Part shown: piece by piece, positions 40,745 through 50,171 of the stretch
Position numbering within the stretch: the stretch's first letter is position 1
Layout: every line of letters starts with the position of its first letter
Source of the DNA: Gemmatimonas sp. UBA7669
GTDB lineage: Bacteria > Gemmatimonadota > Gemmatimonadetes > Gemmatimonadales > Gemmatimonadaceae
Assembly: GCF_002483225.1 (NCBI RefSeq)
Contig: NZ_DLHL01000054.1
Span: 57,881 to 121,880, forward strand
Direction: 5' to 3'
Length of the DNA stretch: 64,000 bases
Made by a program: the position numbers and the translations under genes
Notes under the pieces: model-generated
What the model was told of the DNA's origin: nothing
Database searches by the model: none
The model's input: the letters and a program-made list of their open reading frames with translations, nothing else

Positions 40745-43644
40745 CGGGAGGCCTGTTCGACGGCTGCCAGGCGAGCCGTCACGTCTCGGAATTGGATGTC
40801 GGTGGCGTACACACGCTGATAATAGCTACGAGCCTCGTCCCAGCGCTGCAGGGCCTCGCAGGCATATGCCAACAAGTACAGCACCCCGACCCGCTGGTCG
40901 TCGTTGAGTCCGGGCTCGTGGAGGGCCCGGGAGAGGATGGTGGCGGCCACCTGGTGCCGTCCCTGCTCCACGAAACACTGGCCGAGGGCCTCGTAGGCAG
41001 GGAGACGGTGTGAGCGGCTGCGCAGGGCCTTCTGGAACTCCGCGATGGCGTCCTCCAGCAGGCCCATTTCCTTGTAGGCGACCCCGAGGTCGTAATGACT
41101 CTCGAAATCGTCTTCTCCCAGTGAACGCGCGACCCCCTCCTTGAAGTGCCGTAAAAGTGAATCGAAGTCGGCCTGTTCGTCGCCCGTGATGGTGGGCTCC
41201 CGCATCCGCATGCGGGTGGAGGCGGGCTCGTCATCGTCGCGCAGCCAATCAGCGAGGTCGACAAAGTTGTCGTCCGGGACGGCTGGGGCCGGTGTGGGAA
41301 GCGGCGGCGCGGCGGCGCCGAGGGCCGTGCGGGCGCGGTCATCGTACGGGTCGATTTCGAGGACGCGGGCATACACGGCCCGGGCCCGGCCCTCCTCACC
41401 CATGCGCACCAGCGCATCAGCCAGATCGAGGTAGGCGCTGCGCAGCCGAGCTTCGCTGTTGGTCTGCACGGCCAGTTCAACGCGGCGCTGGTGATACGGC
41501 ACCCGGTCCGGACTGACCTGCACCAGCTCGTCGGCGATTTCTGCGGCCGACTCGAACTCTCCGGCGGCCTGGAGGCCCGACTGCGCCGTTTCGAGTTCCG
41601 CCAACGCGGCGTCACGCTCTCCAGCCTCGAACAGGGCCTCGGCCAGGCGACGGCGCAGCAGCCAGTTCTGCGGCATGCGAGCCACCGCCGCACGCAGCGA
41701 GTCCCGGCGCGCCGTAGCCACCTGCTGGGCCTCAGCCGCGACGGCGGCAATGGGCAGCGCCGGCGTGACGGAAACCGGACGCCCCTCGGGCTCGACAGCC
41801 GGCGACTCCAGCTCGTCGTCAGCGATTTCAACGTCCAGCACTTCAGTCGCGGGCGCATCAGGGGCCAGCGCCTGAGCCTCAGACGCCTCCCCCTCAGCCG
41901 CCTCAGCCTCAGAAGCGTCAGCTTCCGGTGGCAGATCGTCGACCAACACCGTCGTCGCTTCCGAACGCAGGTCGGATGACACCGGCTCGGAAAGCTCTGG
42001 GGCCTGGTCTGGCTCGCCCGTGGACTCGTCCAGTTCCGGATCGAACAACAGATCCAGCTCCACCGGAGCGGCGGGCACTCCGCCGGACTCCGGCGCAGCA
42101 GTATCGCCCAGGCCGAGCGACACGGCGCCATCGTCGAGCATGAGCGGCGGCAGCTCGCCCGGCAGAATGAAATCGTGCGGATCGATGCGATACGGCGGCC
42201 GATAGGGCGGTGCAAACTCGTCGACGGCTTCGAGCTCGATAACCGGCGTGCCACGCGGCGTGGGCCGCACGGCACGCATGGCGTCCGCCACTCTTGCGGC
42301 CTCTTCGGCTCGTGCCACCAGTTCCTCGCCGGCAGCGATGGCCGCATCCAGCTCCGGCACCGGCTCGATCTCGAGCGGTGTGAGTTCGGCCAGGCCCGCC
42401 TCTGGCGCAGGCGAAGCGGCCGGCGCTGGCTCCGTCACCTCGAGAACGGAATCCACGACCAGCGGCGTCGGGTCCACCAACCGCGGCGGTTCCTGACCAG
42501 TGGACGGCACGCCAAAGGTCTGGGACACCGCCTCTTCCGTCGGCCCGCCCTGGAAGTCTTCGACGAGGAGCTCGTCGAGGATCGGGATGCCGGCGGCGTC
42601 GGCCTCTGCGCCACGTGAGGTCAAGTCGAGCGGGGTGACCACTTCGGCGGCCGCGCTGGCCTCGACCTTGGGCAGATCGTCGGAGGTGAATCCGTCGAGA
42701 ACAGGCACCGCGTCGCCGATGAATTCGCCGTTGGCCTCGAGACCGAGCAAGGGCTCCACCACCGGCGGCGCCTCGGTGGCCTGCGCGATGGTTTCGGTGG
42801 GCGGCGGGGTCACCAGCCGCACAGTCGGCGGCGTTTCGATGACCGGGACCGGTGGCGGTGTCACGCGCTTCACCGGTGGCGGCGTCACCAACCTGACTGG
42901 CGGGGGGGTGGGCGAACGCGGGGTGTCGACGATGAACGGCAACTCAACCACGGGCTCGGCCGGCGTCGGGACCTTGGTGGTGGCGATCGGCGTCGGGATG
43001 CGCGGTGCCGACATCGGTGTGCGGGAGGCCGGCGCGCCGTAGTCGATGTCGAGGAAGACGAGATCGGCCGACTTGAGTTCCCGGCCCGGCGGCGCGTCGC
43101 TCTCTACGGCGACACTGCGCGCGGGCGTCTTGCGACGAGGCAGCGTGATGCCGGCGCGCTGCGCGTGCTCCTCCACCATGCGCCGCACTTCCGTGAGCTC
43201 GGGCATGAGGTCGGCCACTTCCGCGAGGGCACGCATGCCTTCGTCCACGCGTCCTTCCTGCTGCATGCGCGTGGCGTACTCGAGAAAGTTGCGCGTCGCG
43301 TCACCCCGCAGACCCTTGCGGGCGCAGATGCGACCGAGGGTGAAGTACACATTGGCTCGGCCCGGCGCATTGCGCAGAATCTTGTTGCAGAGCGCAATGG
43401 CGTTGTTGAAAAGGCCGGAGGTCGCATAGTGCTCGACGGCCCGCTCGTAGTAGGTGATGGCATCGGGCACCCGGCCCTGCCGGAGCGCGAGGTCGCCCAC
43501 CTTGTTCAGCAGCGCGACGTCAATGTCCTCGCCAGCCGCCTCGCTCTCCTCGATGGCTTTGACGTAGGAGGCGATGGCGCGGTCGATCTGCTTCAGCTGC
43601 TCGAACTCAGCCGCCTTCTTTCGGTGCTTCGCGGCGTTGGACAT
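40741..43644 (-). CDS. TPR protein with PPP/IPTP-rich linker, 967 aa
   Basis: Second large TPR scaffold. Residues 1-150 carry repeats (KKAAEFEQLKQIDRAIASYV, GDLALRQGRVPDAITYYERA, TLGRICARKGLRGDATRNFL). The middle is low-complexity, with IPTP and VTPPPV units around residues 215-300 and long acidic stretches. The C-terminal third (about 650-965) has further TPRs, including DLGVAYKEMGLLEDAIAEFQ, LGQCFVEQGRHQVAATILSR and LLAYACEALQRWDEARSYYQ. No export signal. It overlaps the polyprenyl synthase gene by 4 bp. Function unknown; architecture and linker motif resemble the 822-residue TPR protein at 34491-36959. Confidence 0.85.
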   Translation of the reverse strand: MSNAAKHRKKAAEFEQLKQIDRAIASYVKAIEESEAAGEDIDVALLNKVGDLALRQGRVPDAITYYERAVEHYATSGLFNNAIALCNKILRNAPGRANVYFTLGRICARKGLRGDATRNFLEYATRMQQEGRVDEGMRALAEVADLMPELTEVRRMVEEHAQRAGITLPRRKTPARSVAVESDAPPGRELKSADLVFLDIDYGAPASRTPMSAPRIPTPIATTKVPTPAEPVVELPFIVDTPRSPTPPPVRLVTPPPVKRVTPPPVPVIETPPTVRLVTPPPTETIAQATEAPPVVEPLLGLEANGEFIGDAVPVLDGFTSDDLPKVEASAAAEVVTPLDLTSRGAEADAAGIPILDELLVEDFQGGPTEEAVSQTFGVPSTGQEPPRLVDPTPLVVDSVLEVTEPAPAASPAPEAGLAELTPLEIEPVPELDAAIAAGEELVARAEEAARVADAMRAVRPTPRGTPVIELEAVDEFAPPYRPPYRIDPHDFILPGELPPLMLDDGAVSLGLGDTAAPESGGVPAAPVELDLLFDPELDESTGEPDQAPELSEPVSSDLRSEATTVLVDDLPPEADASEAEAAEGEASEAQALAPDAPATEVLDVEIADDELESPAVEPEGRPVSVTPALPIAAVAAEAQQVATARRDSLRAAVARMPQNWLLRRRLAEALFEAGERDAALAELETAQSGLQAAGEFESAAEIADELVQVSPDRVPYHQRRVELAVQTNSEARLRSAYLDLADALVRMGEEGRARAVYARVLEIDPYDDRARTALGAAAPPLPTPAPAVPDDNFVDLADWLRDDDEPASTRMRMREPTITGDEQADFDSLLRHFKEGVARSLGEDDFESHYDLGVAYKEMGLLEDAIAEFQKALRSRSHRLPAYEALGQCFVEQGRHQVAATILSRALHEPGLNDDQRVGVLYLLAYACEALQRWDEARSYYQRVYATDIQFRDVTARLAAVEQASR

Positions 43645-43818
43645 GCGTTCGAGGCTGACTCCACGTGACGGAAGGGCCGAGGGGCCCGGAGGGAGGACGG
43701 GACCCGGGGATCGTACCCCGAAGCTCGCCCACGTTCAAGGGACGCGTGGCCCCGGTGTGAGACGAGGAGTGCACAGAGCACGCAACGCCCGTGGCCTCCC
43801 TGCCCCACACTCCGTGGC
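43645..43818. other. Spacer between radical SAM gene and TPR gene
   Basis: 174 bp without a gene. Contains a small CGGGG/CCCCG hairpin near 43709-43724 and GC-rich sequence; no clear promoter or terminator. Confidence 0.4.
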
Positions 43819-44847
43819 TCAGGGTCTCACCACCGGCAGGATCCGTTCCGGACGCGCCACCTCAGGCTGTACCGTGGCCATCACATCGCGAATGCGGGAC
43901 ATCACACGCAGGGGGGCCTGTGCCTCGCCACGACAGGCGTAGAAGCAGTCGTTGCAGTCGATGGGGGCGTAGCCCTTGTACTGCTCCCAGGGGCCGTCGG
44001 CCGGAAAGTCCGGACAGCGCCGCACCTGGCCCTGCGGGTCAATGTGAATGGTGGTGTTGCCGCTCTCACAGGGCTCGGTCATCTCGCCGCGCACGTAGCG
44101 CGGAATCTGCTCGAGGTAGTAGTCGGAATTGGTGATGACGCCGGCCCGACGACGCTTGTAGGCCAGCAACTCGTCCACCACGGCCTGCACCGCCGCCGGG
44201 TCGAGATCCTGCAAGAGGTGGTCGCGATTGCCATTCTTGAGCGCCGTGTAGACCGAGAAATTGACCCCCGCGCCCATGGCGGCCGCCTGATGCACAATGG
44301 GCAGAATCTGGTCCAGATTGTCGCGCTTGATGACGGTGTTGAACTTGACGCCACCGATGCCGGCCGCACGCATGCGGGGCACGAGGTCGAGAATCTTGTT
44401 GGTCAGACCCGGGATGCCCCGCGCCTCATCGTGCCGGCCGTCGAGATAGTCGAGCGAGATGTTGAACTGATCCACGCCCGCATCCCACAGTGACTGGGCC
44501 CGATCGAGCGACAGCATGCCCGCATGCGTGATGAGCTGCACGTAGGTGTAGCGCACCGACTGGCGCACGGCACGCACCAGGTCCTCCAGGTCGCGCCGGA
44601 GCGTGGGTTCGCCGCCCGTGAACGTCACCAGCATGGGAGAAAAACGCCGCGCGATGGCGCTGAAGTCGGCGAGCTCCTGCGCCTTGGCGCTGGCCGGCGT
44701 CTGCCAGTAGTTGCAGAAACCACAGCGCGCATTGCAGCGCATGGTGACTTCGAAATTCAGCAGCACCGGCCGCCGGCGTAAACGCAGCCAGGCGTATTTG
44801 GCCAGAAAGATGGGAACGTGATACGGGCGATACCGGCTGGAAAGCAT
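43819..44847 (-). CDS. Radical SAM protein with SPASM-like C-terminus
   Basis: Radical SAM enzyme of 342 residues and unknown substrate. The cluster motif CNARCGFC (CX3CX2C) lies near residue 38, with TFTGGEPTLRRDLEDLV as the SAM-binding GGE motif. The C-terminal region has CESG...GQVRRC, which fits CX12GX4C, followed by CNDCFYAC (CX2CX3C), so a second, SPASM/Twitch-type auxiliary cluster is likely. The N-terminus begins with about 30 basic, aromatic residues before the barrel. It starts 9 bp after lptD, so it is in the tol-tat-lptD envelope run. Possible roles include modification of a peptide, lipid or sugar; none is shown. Confidence 0.82.
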   Translation of the reverse strand: MLSSRYRPYHVPIFLAKYAWLRLRRRPVLLNFEVTMRCNARCGFCNYWQTPASAKAQELADFSAIARRFSPMLVTFTGGEPTLRRDLEDLVRAVRQSVRYTYVQLITHAGMLSLDRAQSLWDAGVDQFNISLDYLDGRHDEARGIPGLTNKILDLVPRMRAAGIGGVKFNTVIKRDNLDQILPIVHQAAAMGAGVNFSVYTALKNGNRDHLLQDLDPAAVQAVVDELLAYKRRRAGVITNSDYYLEQIPRYVRGEMTEPCESGNTTIHIDPQGQVRRCPDFPADGPWEQYKGYAPIDCNDCFYACRGEAQAPLRVMSRIRDVMATVQPEVARPERILPVVRP

Positions 44848-44856
44848 GGCCGGCGC

Positions 44857-47829
44857 TCAGAAGTTGCCGGAGCGGTACGTCTGCCGGTCGTAGTTGAACT
44901 TGAGCTCCGGCTGCGCCTTGAGGGCAATGAAGAAGTTGAACGCGAAGTTGCCGCTCGGCGTCTGCGAGAAGGAGAACACGGCGTTCCAGTCGTGCAGCGA
45001 GCGCTGCAGACCCACCTGCTGGCTGGAGAAGCGCGCACGCTCCACGTCGTACTGCGTGGACCACTGCGCCGACCAGTTGCGCGTGATACCGAACGAGAGG
45101 TTGGCCGAGACGTTCTGCGTGGGCGGCTGGATGAACACCGGCGCACCGATGGCGCTCTGACCGGAGTTGAGGCCGGTGGACGGCGCGGTCTGCGCATTCA
45201 GGATGCACCGCTCATACGCCACCACACCGAACGGCCGCTGGCCTTCACACAAGGTGGCCGGATCGTTGTTGATCTGGGTGCCGCCCACGGGCGGCCGCTG
45301 CCGCGCGGCGTTGTACTGGAGACTGAGGTTCCAGCCCTCGCCCGACTCAGGCAACGACAACTGCATGCCGCGCATGGCCCCACCACCAGCGGCATTCATG
45401 CTGCGGGCCTGCCGATCAATGGATTGATCGGACGCTGTCGTAGCGGCGGAGTCAGCGCGCAGCTCAGTATCCACGCCAAACAGCCGGCCGAGAATGCCGA
45501 AGATGCCCGACTTGCTGTTGAGCGAGAAGGTGACACCAAACTCGGTGCGGAACGGCTTGAACACGGCCGTGTCCGACGCCGGATCACCCTGGAAAAGTTC
45601 GTAGGTGGTGCGGAAATCGAGACCGGGCAACAGATCGGTGCGCCCGTTGATGGAGAATGTGCGATCGGTGAAGCCGTTGCCCGTGGTGTCGGCGCGCACG
45701 AAGTCGTACGTGAGCGACGAAAAGCCAAGCGAGAGCAGTTTGATCTTCTGGCCCGCGTCCGGATTGGAGTCGTTGGGCGCCCGCAGCTTGGCTTCGAGGT
45801 TGGTGGACATGGTGAGCGCCACCCGATTCTGCGCCAGCGCGCCAATGTAGCCCACGCGGCTGCGGCCGATGGCCTGCAGATAGGCGTCACTCACCGAGGC
45901 CGTTGGCGAGTAGCTGTACGACAACGCCGGCGTGATGGCGTGGCGGAAACGCGCCACTGGCCCAAGGCCCGGCAACATGGCGTACAACGTGGGCGAAGAG
46001 CTCACGCCGTAGCTGAGTCGCTTGTTCTGCGCCACCCAGCGCCCATTGCTGCGCTCGGTGCGCACGAACAGGCCGCCCTGATCCACGTTGGCCACGCTCA
46101 CCGAGGGCGACACGTTCCAGGTGCCCTGGAAGAAGCGCGGCAGATTGAAGGAGGTGTTCCAGTCGACCGTGGTTTCGTAGGTCTGGGCGTAAATGCGTGT
46201 GACCTTCTGCGACGAATCACGCACGCCAACGATCTCACGCTGCTCGGGAAAGTCGCGGAATTGCTCGTTGATGGTGAAGGAGTTCTGCCACTGGAAATCC
46301 CAGATCTTGATGGGCGTATCAAAGGCGAACTGCATGTTGCGACGGCTCGCATTGAAACGCGTGCTGTCGATGCCCCCATCAGCGCGGCGATTGTACACGA
46401 AGGGGAACTGCAGCCCCTGGTCGATCCGGCTCTGACCCGAAATGGCGAGACGCAGATTGGGCGTCCAGGCTACCGGCCCCGCCTCCAGGGTTCCCGAGGT
46501 CACGTTGAGCGACGGAAAGTCCATGTCCACCTGCGTGCGACCCGGATACTGCACCCGCGAGCCACCGATGTTGATCTGCGCCGGCCCCAGCTTGGTCTGG
46601 TAGTTGAGCTGGGAGCGGATGGTGGCGTTGGCGGCCACCGGGTTGATGGTGGTGTTGCGTTGCACCAGGGTGTTCTGCACCCAGTTGAGGCGCGCGGTGA
46701 GCTTGGTGTTGCGTGAGAAATCCTGGTTGTGATTCCAGGTGTACGAGGTATTGGTGGTGCCGTTGCCGAGGCTCATATACGACGCGGCCAGCTCACCGTT
46801 GATGAAGCGATCGATCCAGCGATAGCGCCACTCGGCGTTGCCACGAACGAAGCCCGGGTCGATATCAGACTGGCGGGCACCTGATCGCCAGTCGAACGAC
46901 ACCTCGGCATTCATGTAGTCGTTGATGGCAAAGAAGTAGCCGAGATTCTGCAGGCTGCGGCGATACGACGGACTGTTGCGCAGCAACTCGGCCACACCGA
47001 AGCCCGGTGTGAGCAGGCCACTGCGGCGCCCGGACCGCACGTCCTGGAAGAAGAACGGAATCCAGAACACCGGCACCTCGCCGATGTACAGGATGCCCGG
47101 CCGCGCCACCATGATGTTCTGCGACACGAACTTCATGTCGCGTGTTTCAAAGTGAAAATGCGGCTCGGCGTGGTCGCAGTAGGTGAAGGAGCCGTTGCGC
47201 GCGAACACCAGGTGCCGGCCGCTGACCAGGGTGTCGGACACGATGGCACTGCGCCGCGCACTCATGTACAGGCGCTGCCCCGACTCGAAGCTGGTGGCAA
47301 AGGCGCCGGTGATGCCCGAGCGGCTTTGCAGGTCGTACTCGATGCGTCCGTTGGCGATGAAGTCGTCGGCGTCGCGCTGCGAGGGGTCGCGCAGCAACAC
47401 CGTGTCACCCAGAGCCAACACTTTCTTGGTGGAGTCGTTGTACACGATCGAGTCGCCCACCAGCATGGTCTCGTCACGCTGGACGGCCGAGGGCTTGCCC
47501 TTGAGCACCAGCACGCGGGAGGCCGCGTCGAAGCGCACCGTATCGCCCTGGTACTGCACGGAGCGATACCCGTCGAGCTCCATCAGGCGGCGCATGACGG
47601 AGTCGGGCGTGGTCCAATTGAAAACCGTGCGATCCTTGCTGAGCGGCTTGGTGCTGTCGCCCGGCGCCCGCTGTCCGGCGCGGCCGGTGGCCGGCGGCTG
47701 ACCGGGCCGCACCGGGATGGCCTGCGCATCTGCACGCGTGACCGGCATCACACCAAGTGCGCCAGCCAACACCACACCCAGGTTGAGAGCGCGCCGCAGT
47801 CGGCGCACGAAGCCCCCCACAGCGCTCAC
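44857..47829 (-). CDS. lptD: LPS-assembly outer-membrane protein LptD
   Basis: Outer-membrane barrel that inserts LPS into the outer leaflet. The 990-residue protein has a signal region (LNLGVVLAGALGVMPVTRADAQA), a Pro/Gly-rich segment, an OstA-type periplasmic domain (about 85-215: SVQYQGDTVRFDAASRVLVL, MLVGDSIVYNDSTKKVLALG) and a large barrel with the family features ILYIGEVPVFWIPFFFQD and GLLTPGFGVAELLRNSPSY. It has few cysteines, so the disulfide scheme of E. coli LptD is not conserved. The GTG start at 47829 overlaps tatC by 4 bp. Confidence 0.9.
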   Translation of the reverse strand: MSAVGGFVRRLRRALNLGVVLAGALGVMPVTRADAQAIPVRPGQPPATGRAGQRAPGDSTKPLSKDRTVFNWTTPDSVMRRLMELDGYRSVQYQGDTVRFDAASRVLVLKGKPSAVQRDETMLVGDSIVYNDSTKKVLALGDTVLLRDPSQRDADDFIANGRIEYDLQSRSGITGAFATSFESGQRLYMSARRSAIVSDTLVSGRHLVFARNGSFTYCDHAEPHFHFETRDMKFVSQNIMVARPGILYIGEVPVFWIPFFFQDVRSGRRSGLLTPGFGVAELLRNSPSYRRSLQNLGYFFAINDYMNAEVSFDWRSGARQSDIDPGFVRGNAEWRYRWIDRFINGELAASYMSLGNGTTNTSYTWNHNQDFSRNTKLTARLNWVQNTLVQRNTTINPVAANATIRSQLNYQTKLGPAQINIGGSRVQYPGRTQVDMDFPSLNVTSGTLEAGPVAWTPNLRLAISGQSRIDQGLQFPFVYNRRADGGIDSTRFNASRRNMQFAFDTPIKIWDFQWQNSFTINEQFRDFPEQREIVGVRDSSQKVTRIYAQTYETTVDWNTSFNLPRFFQGTWNVSPSVSVANVDQGGLFVRTERSNGRWVAQNKRLSYGVSSSPTLYAMLPGLGPVARFRHAITPALSYSYSPTASVSDAYLQAIGRSRVGYIGALAQNRVALTMSTNLEAKLRAPNDSNPDAGQKIKLLSLGFSSLTYDFVRADTTGNGFTDRTFSINGRTDLLPGLDFRTTYELFQGDPASDTAVFKPFRTEFGVTFSLNSKSGIFGILGRLFGVDTELRADSAATTASDQSIDRQARSMNAAGGGAMRGMQLSLPESGEGWNLSLQYNAARQRPPVGGTQINNDPATLCEGQRPFGVVAYERCILNAQTAPSTGLNSGQSAIGAPVFIQPPTQNVSANLSFGITRNWSAQWSTQYDVERARFSSQQVGLQRSLHDWNAVFSFSQTPSGNFAFNFFIALKAQPELKFNYDRQTYRSGNF

Positions 47830-48590
47830 GCGACCTCGGCGGCGAGACTGCGCTCCCGGCGCCGGACGATGAGGCGGGAGAGGCCAATGGACACTTCGTA
47901 CAGCCCGTACAGCGGAATGGTGAGCAGCAGCAGCGAGGTCGGGTCACTACCCGGCGTGATGATGGCCGCGCCAATGAGGCAGCCCACCGCCGCGTGACGG
48001 CGGAACTTGGCCAGCAGCTGCGGCTGGACGATGCCCAACGCGGACAGCAACGCGATGACCACCGGCAACTCGAACACGGCCCCGAAGGCCAGACACATGG
48101 CAATGACGAAGCCCATGTAGTCCTTGACGGTGGGCATGATTTCCACGACGCCACTCTGGAAGGACGCGAAGAAGCCCAGCGTGACTGGCACGACGTACTT
48201 GAAGGCCAGCGTCGCGCCGGCCAGGAACAACAGGGCCGCGCCCACCAGGGCCGGGATAACCACCTTCTTTTCGTGCGTGTAGAGGGCCGGCGACAGGAAG
48301 CCCCAGATCTGCCACACGATGACCGGCGACGCGGCAATGAGCCCGAGTGTAATGGCCGCGTTCATGGCAATATCGAACAGATCGGCCGGGTGCGTCACGA
48401 TGAGCTTGCCGCGGATGAACGGGCGGATGGGCTCAGACAGAATGGCGACCACGTCGATCTGCTTGGAGAAAATCAGGAAGAACGACACACCGATCCCGAT
48501 GGCGAGCGCCACCGCGACCTTGAACAGGCGCCAGCGCAGTTCCTCGAGGTGCTCGAGGAAGGGCATCTCGCCCGGGTTGTTACCGGCCAT
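47826..48590 (-). CDS. tatC: Sec-independent translocase subunit TatC
   Basis: Receptor subunit of the twin-arginine translocase. The 254-residue protein has six membrane helices and the family signatures MPFLEHLEELRWRLF at the start, AAITLGLIAASPVIVWQIWG, FLSPALYTHEKK and FELPVVIALLSALGIV. No tatB-like gene is adjacent; the single TatA/E at 39192-39452 may serve both roles. It lies 32 bp after cpoB and overlaps lptD. Confidence 0.96.
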   Translation of the reverse strand: MAGNNPGEMPFLEHLEELRWRLFKVAVALAIGIGVSFFLIFSKQIDVVAILSEPIRPFIRGKLIVTHPADLFDIAMNAAITLGLIAASPVIVWQIWGFLSPALYTHEKKVVIPALVGAALLFLAGATLAFKYVVPVTLGFFASFQSGVVEIMPTVKDYMGFVIAMCLAFGAVFELPVVIALLSALGIVQPQLLAKFRRHAAVGCLIGAAIITPGSDPTSLLLLTIPLYGLYEVSIGLSRLIVRRRERSLAAEVA

Positions 48591-48622
48591 GGTGGCTGTA
48601 CGCGTGGTCGTTCATGCAGCAG

Positions 48623-49534
48623 TTACCGCAGGGTCTTGAGCGTTTCCGTAGCCAACTCGGCTTCATCACTGCGCGGATAGCGGGCCACGACCTGCTCGAG
48701 CAGCTGACGGGCCTGCGGCGTGTTACCCTGCTTGATGAGCAACTGCGCCCGCTTGTAGAGCGCCGTCGGCGCCTTGGGCGCATTGGGATAGGTGCTCACC
48801 ACGGCCGCATAGGCTGCATCGGCGGCCGCGACGTTGTTTTCCTTGGCCAGCGACTCCGCAATCCAGAACTGCGCATCGGGCGCATAGTCCGAATCGGGAT
48901 AGTTGGTGAGCAGCTCCTGGAACAGCGTGCGCGCGGTGGCGCTACTGCCCCGCGTGAGCTGGTCGCGACCGTTCACGAACAACTGGCTGGGTCCCGGCGT
49001 GTTGGACGCCGTAGCGGTCGTGTCAGGCCGCGCCGTCTGCGAAGCCGGCGGCGTGTTGGCTGGCGCGGGACGGGAGCCCGCTGGCACCGAAGCAGAGCCC
49101 GTGGGCGCCGCACCGGCCGTGGGCGGCACTGCAGCGGCCGCGGCGCGCTGCTCTTCAAGCTCCGCCCGAAGCCGGGAAATGGTGGCCTGGCTCTGGCCCA
49201 GCAGTGTCTGCACCTGCAGCAACTGCTCACGCACGGCGCGGAACTCGCCGCGCACATCGCCCTGAATGCCCACGGTGCGCGCACTCACGCGCGAGAGCGA
49301 ATCACTGGCCACCTGCAGCAGACGCTGCGTCTGCAGCAGCGCCTCCATGTGCTCCTGCTGCTTGCGCAGCACTTCGGCCCGCAGGGCGAGGATGTCGTTC
49401 TGGATGATGCGAACGTCGCCGCGCGTGGCAAAGCAGCCCCCCGTGGCCATCAGGGCCACGAGGGGAATCATCCGCCACACACGGCGGCCAGCAAGCACGG
49501 ACCGCGTCACGCGGTCACCGGGTGTGGCGTTCAT
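48623..49534 (-). CDS. cpoB: Tol-Pal system protein CpoB (YbgF)
   Basis: Periplasmic coordinator of Tol-Pal and peptidoglycan synthesis. The 303-residue form starts MNATPGDRVTRSVL at 49534, 2 bp after pal; longer frames only read back into pal. A lipobox-like end of the signal (MATGGC) suggests a lipoprotein, which differs from soluble E. coli CpoB. A coiled-coil (about residues 45-125: LRAEVLRKQQEHMEALLQTQ) and a Pro/Thr-rich linker follow. C-terminal TPRs have DSDYAPDAQFWIAESLAKEN and ALYKRAQLLIKQGNTPQARQ. It is part of the tolQ-tolR-tonB-tolB-pal-cpoB run. Confidence 0.9.
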   Translation of the reverse strand: MNATPGDRVTRSVLAGRRVWRMIPLVALMATGGCFATRGDVRIIQNDILALRAEVLRKQQEHMEALLQTQRLLQVASDSLSRVSARTVGIQGDVRGEFRAVREQLLQVQTLLGQSQATISRLRAELEEQRAAAAAVPPTAGAAPTGSASVPAGSRPAPANTPPASQTARPDTTATASNTPGPSQLFVNGRDQLTRGSSATARTLFQELLTNYPDSDYAPDAQFWIAESLAKENNVAAADAAYAAVVSTYPNAPKAPTALYKRAQLLIKQGNTPQARQLLEQVVARYPRSDEAELATETLKTLR

Positions 49535-49536
49535 GT

Positions 49537-50097
49537 TCAACGGGCGGGCTTGAGGTTCTCGCCGCCGGCCACGATTTCGAACTCGTCGCGGCGGTTCTTC
49601 GACCACGCATCCTCACCACCGCCCTGCACCGCCGGCCGCTCACGACCAAACGAGGCGGTTTCGATGCGCGACCCATCAATGCCGCGGTCCGTCAGGTAAC
49701 GCTTGGCCGCTTCGGCACGACGACGGCCGAGGGCGATGTTGTACTCGTCGCTGCCACGCTCGTCGCAGTGGCCGTTGACCTTGATGCGCAGACCGGGATT
49801 GGCGTTCAGAATGGCCAGCTTGGCGTCGAGTGAGGCGCGGGCGTCGTCGCGCAACTCATCGGCATCGTACTCGAAGTAGATGGTTTCGAGCAGACGCAGA
49901 CGGGCCGCCGCCACTTTCTCGTTGTATTCGGCCATCGTGTCACGCGGCGCGGGCGCCGGCGTATTGCGCACCGGGGCCGTTTCCGCAGGGGCCGGAGCCG
50001 GTGCGGGAGCGGGCGCCGGGGCCGGCTTCTTCTTGCACGCGCCAAGCGCGAGCGAGGAGGACACGAGGACCAACATCAGACGAGAAGAACGGTTCAT
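49537..50097 (-). CDS. pal: Peptidoglycan-associated lipoprotein Pal
   Basis: Outer-membrane lipoprotein that binds peptidoglycan and TolB. The 186-residue form starts MNRSSRLMLV at 50097 with CGGAG upstream. Signal peptide ends in the lipobox ALGAC (cysteine ~21), then an (Ala-Pro) linker. The OmpA-like domain has IYFEYDADELRDDARASLD and VNGHCDERGSDEYNIALGRR, the peptidoglycan-binding signature. The usual T in GHTDERG is C here. It lies 74 bp after tolB. Confidence 0.95.
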   Translation of the reverse strand: MNRSSRLMLVLVSSSLALGACKKKPAPAPAPAPAPAPAETAPVRNTPAPAPRDTMAEYNEKVAAARLRLLETIYFEYDADELRDDARASLDAKLAILNANPGLRIKVNGHCDERGSDEYNIALGRRRAEAAKRYLTDRGIDGSRIETASFGRERPAVQGGGEDAWSKNRRDEFEIVAGGENLKPAR

Positions 50098-50171
50098 CTC
50101 GATAACTCCGGTATGTAGTGGAGGGGAGTGAAAGAGCCAGCGAACAGCGAGGAAAACGCCTACGGACCTGC

